64,000 nt of DNA, from NCBI GenBank assembly GCA_943330855.2, contig CALQJI020000002.1, positions 1 through 64,000 of the forward strand. The letters are read 5' to 3'. Shown here one piece after another: positions 60,977 to 64,000 of this stretch; the stretch's first letter is position 1; the number at the start of each line of letters is the position of its first letter. The translations under genes were made by a program, and so were the position numbers. The DNA is from Klebsiella pneumoniae (GTDB taxonomy: Bacteria; Verrucomicrobiota; Verrucomicrobiia; Limisphaerales; SXTU01). The notes below the pieces were generated by a model that had not been told where the DNA came from, did no database searches, and saw nothing but the letters and a program-made list of their open reading frames with translations.

Positions 60977-63900
60977 ATGACGCCCCATAACGACGACCGT
61001 TCCAGCGAGCCGCCCGCAGCGGTGCCCACCTACTTCAAGTATCTGCTGGTCGCCTCGGCCCTGTTCATCGCCGGGGTCTCGGCGTTCTTCTCGGTGCAGG
61101 GGTTGGGCTTCCTATTTGCCGGCTCGGCGGTGGCGGTGATGATCATGGCGTCCAGTCTGGAAGTGGGCAAACTCGTCGCCGCCTCCTTCCTGTCGCGCTA
61201 CTGGGACGTGACGAACCGGGTGCTGAAATTCTACCTCGTCCTCGCGGTGCTGGCACTCATCGCGATCACTTCGCTGGGCAACTATGGTTATCTCGCGCGG
61301 GCTTATGAGCGCACACACACACAGATCAATTTGTTCGAGAGCCAGATTGCCAGCATCGAGAAGGAGATCGTGGACACGCAGCGCCAAATTGATGGCGGGC
61401 GTGGGTCGCTCGCGAAGAGCGGCGAGGTCAATCGTGAGGACATCGGCAAGCTCCAGCAGCGGATCACGGCGGGCAACGAGTCACTGAATCAGGTGCTGGG
61501 CCGCATCCAAGAGCGGCGCAAGACGGCTCAGGACCGGCGCGACCGGGACTTGCAGGTGCCCGCGCAACGCACGGCGGATCAAGGAGAGGTGCTGAAGCGG
61601 TCTATTGCCATAGAGGAGGCGGCGTTCACGAGCCTCAATGAACGGTTGGGCGTTCTGGACAAGGCGGGCAGCCCGCGCTTCGCGGTGGAGGAGGCGGCAA
61701 TCACGAGTCTTAACGAACGGTTGGCGACGCTGGACCGGGCCCCGGCTCCGAAGTTCACCGTCGAGGAGGCCGCGATGGCCACGCTCAATGAACGGCTGGC
61801 GGCGATGGACAAGGCCGAGGGGCCGAAGTTCGTCGCCGAGGATTCGGCGATCGCCACGCTCAACGAACGGTTGGCCGTGCTGGACCGCGCGGTGGACGCT
61901 TACACGAAGCTGGGGGCGGGCGGGCTGTTCCAGTTCGACAAGATCAAGAAGGGCCAGGAGCTGCAAGCGCAGCAGCGTCCGGCGCGCGAAGCCATTTCAG
62001 CGGAGCTTGCGACGCAGCGGGCGCGCATCGAAGAGTTGCGCCTCGAACACCTCAAGCAGCAGGCCAAGGCGCGCGAAGTCATCACCTCGGACCTCGCCGC
62101 CCAGCGCATGCACATCGAGCAGTTGCGCGCGGACCACGCGAAGCAGCAGGTCAAGGCGCGGGCGGACATCACGACGGAACTCGCCGCGCTGCGGGCGCGC
62201 ATCGAGCAGTTGCGCACGGAGCACGCGAAGCAGCAGGTGAAGACACGGGAAACCATCACGACGGAACTGGTGGAGCGGCGTGCGACCATTGACCAATTGC
62301 GCAGCGGCTATGCGAAGCAGGTGGACGCGGCGGACCGCGAGGTCGTCGCCGTGCGCGAGCGCTTCACGCAGGAGACGGCGCGGCTGGACGCGGAGGAACA
62401 GGAGAGTCGCAAGACGGGCGTGGCGGAGCTCGCCGAGGTCGAGAAGCAGTTGAAGGCGATGCAATCGCAGGGGCTGGCGACGGTCTCGACGGGCGACTCA
62501 CAGTCCGAGTCGCTGTATCAGCGCATCCGCACGCGCAACGAGGACATCCACCGGTTGCGCGGACAGATCGCGGCGGTGGACATCGGGTCGTATCGCTTCG
62601 TGGCGCGTGCGTTCGATGCGACGGCGGACGGCGTGGTGAAATGGCTGATGCTCGCGCTGGTGCTCGTCTTCGATCCGCTGGCGGTGTCGCTAGTGGTCGG
62701 GTTCAACGTGAGCTTGCTGGTGGAGCGGTCGGGGCAACGCGCGCGTTCGACTGCGGGGGCTGCGCTGCGGGAAAACGGTGATGGGATTTCGCCGGCTGCG
62801 GAGCCGCGTCATAAGGCGATGGCAAGGCGGCTTGGCTTGCTCTTGATCATCGCCACTTTGGGAGCGGTGGGGTTCGTTGGCCTCTGCGGCACGAACGCGT
62901 TCCGCGACAAAGCACGCGCGGGACACGGCAGCTTGATTCCCGGCGGGAGTTTCGCGGTGATGACGTTTCGACCCGATGACTTGAGCCAGTCGGCCCAGGG
63001 ACAAACGTTCGCCGATTGGTTGGGAGCGTCCGGCGGCAAGGCGGTTTCCGACACGGTCGCGGAGCTGATGACCAATGGTTTTGATCCCAAGGCCGACCTC
63101 TACGCGTTCGCCAAATTCCCGTCGCAGGAGGCGACAGGGAAGAGCGACCGGCCCGTGATGTTGTGCGGCTTCGTGGCGCGCGTGACGGATCCGGTGGCGG
63201 TCGAGGCGGCTCTCTCGCGCATCGCGGACCAGGTCAGCAGCAGTCTGCGCACGTCGTCGAACGCCGCGCCGTCGCGGGTGCGCAGCCGGGCGATGATTCG
63301 GCACGAGACGGGGCGCTACATGGACCCCGAGGGCGGTTACTTCACGTTTGGACTGATCGGGCAGGCGGTCATCCTGCTGATTGAGTTCGAGGGCGACCCG
63401 CAAGCCCCGTGTGTGGAAGATGAGATCCGCCGCTGCCTCGCTCCGGGGGTCGCGTCCACCACGAGCATCGCGACGGAAGCGCGCGAGCAGTTGCCGCCGC
63501 GCGCCCGCAGTCGCGACGGGGCAATTTCGTTGTGGTTCGATGCGGGGCGGTTTTGCAAGCACCTGCCCAAGAACGCGGCGGCGCAGACGCGGTATCAGCA
63601 GTTGGAGAAACATCTCGGCTTCGATCTGCTGCTGTCGGTCAAGCCGACCTTGAGCGGGCAATTGAACTTGATCGCCGACTACGCTTATCAGGCCGAGCGC
63701 TTTAAAGACCGCCAGCAGCCCACGCCCCTCCAACTGCTCTCGAAGATTGGCGTGGCGGACCAGGCGGGCATCGGCGGGCGGCTGATGGACCGGTGCATGG
63801 ACACGCTCGACTACGACTCGCTCATCGAGCGCCTGCGTGCGGCGTTGGGCGGGACCAACGCCACGAGCGCGCAGCAGGTGCTGATTGAAAAGACGTTCAG

Positions 63901-63994
63901 CTCGGAGCGGGACGCGCGGTTTGTCCTGAGCGCGCGTTACGGCGAGCAAGCCGGGCCCCCGCTCCTCGCGGCCATGCAAACGCTCTTCCAGTGA
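60977..63994 (+). CDS. Large membrane-anchored coiled-coil protein with tandem repeats
   Basis: A 1005-residue protein. Three membrane helices near the N-terminus (about 21-42, 44-62, 83-105; AGSAVAVMIMASSLEVGKLVAASF is distinctive and recalls small membrane-plus-coil proteins seen in phages and marine bacteria) lead into a long coiled coil. Two tandem repeat arrays follow: four 25-residue units around LNERLAxLDRA (213-305) and four 29-residue units around ELAxxRARIEQLRxEHAKQQ (337-452). Two more helices occur at about 553-581 and 618-637, then a 350-residue soluble domain (LIPGGSFAVMTFRPDDLSQ) of unknown type. Topology suggests an envelope-spanning scaffold. Confidence 0.72.
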   Translation: MTPHNDDRSSEPPAAVPTYFKYLLVASALFIAGVSAFFSVQGLGFLFAGSAVAVMIMASSLEVGKLVAASFLSRYWDVTNRVLKFYLVLAVLALIAITSLGNYGYLARAYERTHTQINLFESQIASIEKEIVDTQRQIDGGRGSLAKSGEVNREDIGKLQQRITAGNESLNQVLGRIQERRKTAQDRRDRDLQVPAQRTADQGEVLKRSIAIEEAAFTSLNERLGVLDKAGSPRFAVEEAAITSLNERLATLDRAPAPKFTVEEAAMATLNERLAAMDKAEGPKFVAEDSAIATLNERLAVLDRAVDAYTKLGAGGLFQFDKIKKGQELQAQQRPAREAISAELATQRARIEELRLEHLKQQAKAREVITSDLAAQRMHIEQLRADHAKQQVKARADITTELAALRARIEQLRTEHAKQQVKTRETITTELVERRATIDQLRSGYAKQVDAADREVVAVRERFTQETARLDAEEQESRKTGVAELAEVEKQLKAMQSQGLATVSTGDSQSESLYQRIRTRNEDIHRLRGQIAAVDIGSYRFVARAFDATADGVVKWLMLALVLVFDPLAVSLVVGFNVSLLVERSGQRARSTAGAALRENGDGISPAAEPRHKAMARRLGLLLIIATLGAVGFVGLCGTNAFRDKARAGHGSLIPGGSFAVMTFRPDDLSQSAQGQTFADWLGASGGKAVSDTVAELMTNGFDPKADLYAFAKFPSQEATGKSDRPVMLCGFVARVTDPVAVEAALSRIADQVSSSLRTSSNAAPSRVRSRAMIRHETGRYMDPEGGYFTFGLIGQAVILLIEFEGDPQAPCVEDEIRRCLAPGVASTTSIATEAREQLPPRARSRDGAISLWFDAGRFCKHLPKNAAAQTRYQQLEKHLGFDLLLSVKPTLSGQLNLIADYAYQAERFKDRQQPTPLQLLSKIGVADQAGIGGRLMDRCMDTLDYDSLIERLRAALGGTNATSAQQVLIEKTFSSERDARFVLSARYGEQAGPPLLAAMQTLFQ
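61613..61891 (+). repeat. Tandem repeat array, 75-base units (x4, last partial)
   Basis: Units begin at 61613, 61688, 61763 and 61838; each encodes a variant of EEAAITSLNERLATLDRA followed by a P-K-F linker (25 residues). The fourth unit is shortened. The array is in frame inside the coiled-coil gene. Confidence 0.85.
61985..62332 (+). repeat. Tandem repeat array, 87-base units (x4)
   Basis: Units begin at 61985, 62072, 62159 and 62246; each encodes a variant of REVITSDLAAQRMHIEQLRADHAKQQVKA (29 residues, different period and sequence from the first array). Conserved core EQLRxxHAKQQ. Confidence 0.87.
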
Positions 63995-64000
63995 ACCCAC

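Overview
This is one 64 kb stretch of a high-GC bacterial chromosome. The gene content points to the Verrucomicrobiota, or at least the PVC group: DUF1501, DUF1592/DUF1588 and DUF1552 proteins, a secreted PQQ-propeller protein, a CehA/McbA-type hydrolase, a PL10-type pectate lyase, and a secreted protein ending in a DPDGDGQNN calcium-type motif. The assignment is inferred from gene families only. No rRNA gene, CRISPR array, complete insertion sequence or prophage is visible.

Layout. 1-3110: the end of a sulfatase, mnmE, and three small genes (one a 59-residue CPXCG zinc-ribbon protein). 3135-12397: an exopolysaccharide island with three GT4 glycosyltransferases on the plus strand plus a fourth at its start, two FkbM methyltransferases, a Wzx-like flippase and a Wzy/WaaL-like polytopic protein; many genes overlap by 4-11 bases. 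12468-13916: a Tat-exported DUF1501 protein. 14225-21309: a compact plus-strand cluster with a PqqD-like RRE protein, an ATP-grasp ligase, a PLP fold-III decarboxylase with a leader-like N-terminus, a urea-transporter-fold protein fused to an M23 peptidase, and two related TPR proteins, one carrying an outer-membrane barrel. This is my leading candidate for an undescribed system. 21488-24758: two secreted proteins, one with YadA-head-like repeats and an S74 self-cleaving chaperone end.

24847-29962: purK/purE, an outer-membrane DUF6268 barrel, a halogenase-like flavoprotein and a GT2 enzyme. 30299-42359: secreted proteins, comprising a cytochrome/PA14/DUF1592 protein coupled to DUF1552, a truncated DcuC-like gene, a CehA-like hydrolase and a 1785-residue multidomain exoprotein. 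42560-46857: deoA, a zinc-ribbon membrane protein and dnaA, with a probable oriC just upstream of dnaA. 47721-58992: an HpnA-like epimerase, a PIG-L deacetylase, anmK, a PQQ-propeller protein, tRNA-Ala(GGC), a TlpA-type thioredoxin, a possible Fe-S protein, a hydrolase, a pectate lyase, a metallopeptidase and two small exported proteins. 59196-63994: an SDR with a zinc-ribbon N-terminus and a 1005-residue coiled-coil membrane protein built on two tandem repeat families.

A second theme is short palindromic DNA. At least five families of REP-like elements, most with a GTAG or GGAG head and often in inverted pairs (REPIN-like), are scattered through the window. One lies in frame inside mnmE, one appears to supply the signal peptide of a secreted protein, and several supply stop codons, including the one that ends the truncated DcuC-like gene. 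No RAYT transposase gene is in the window.
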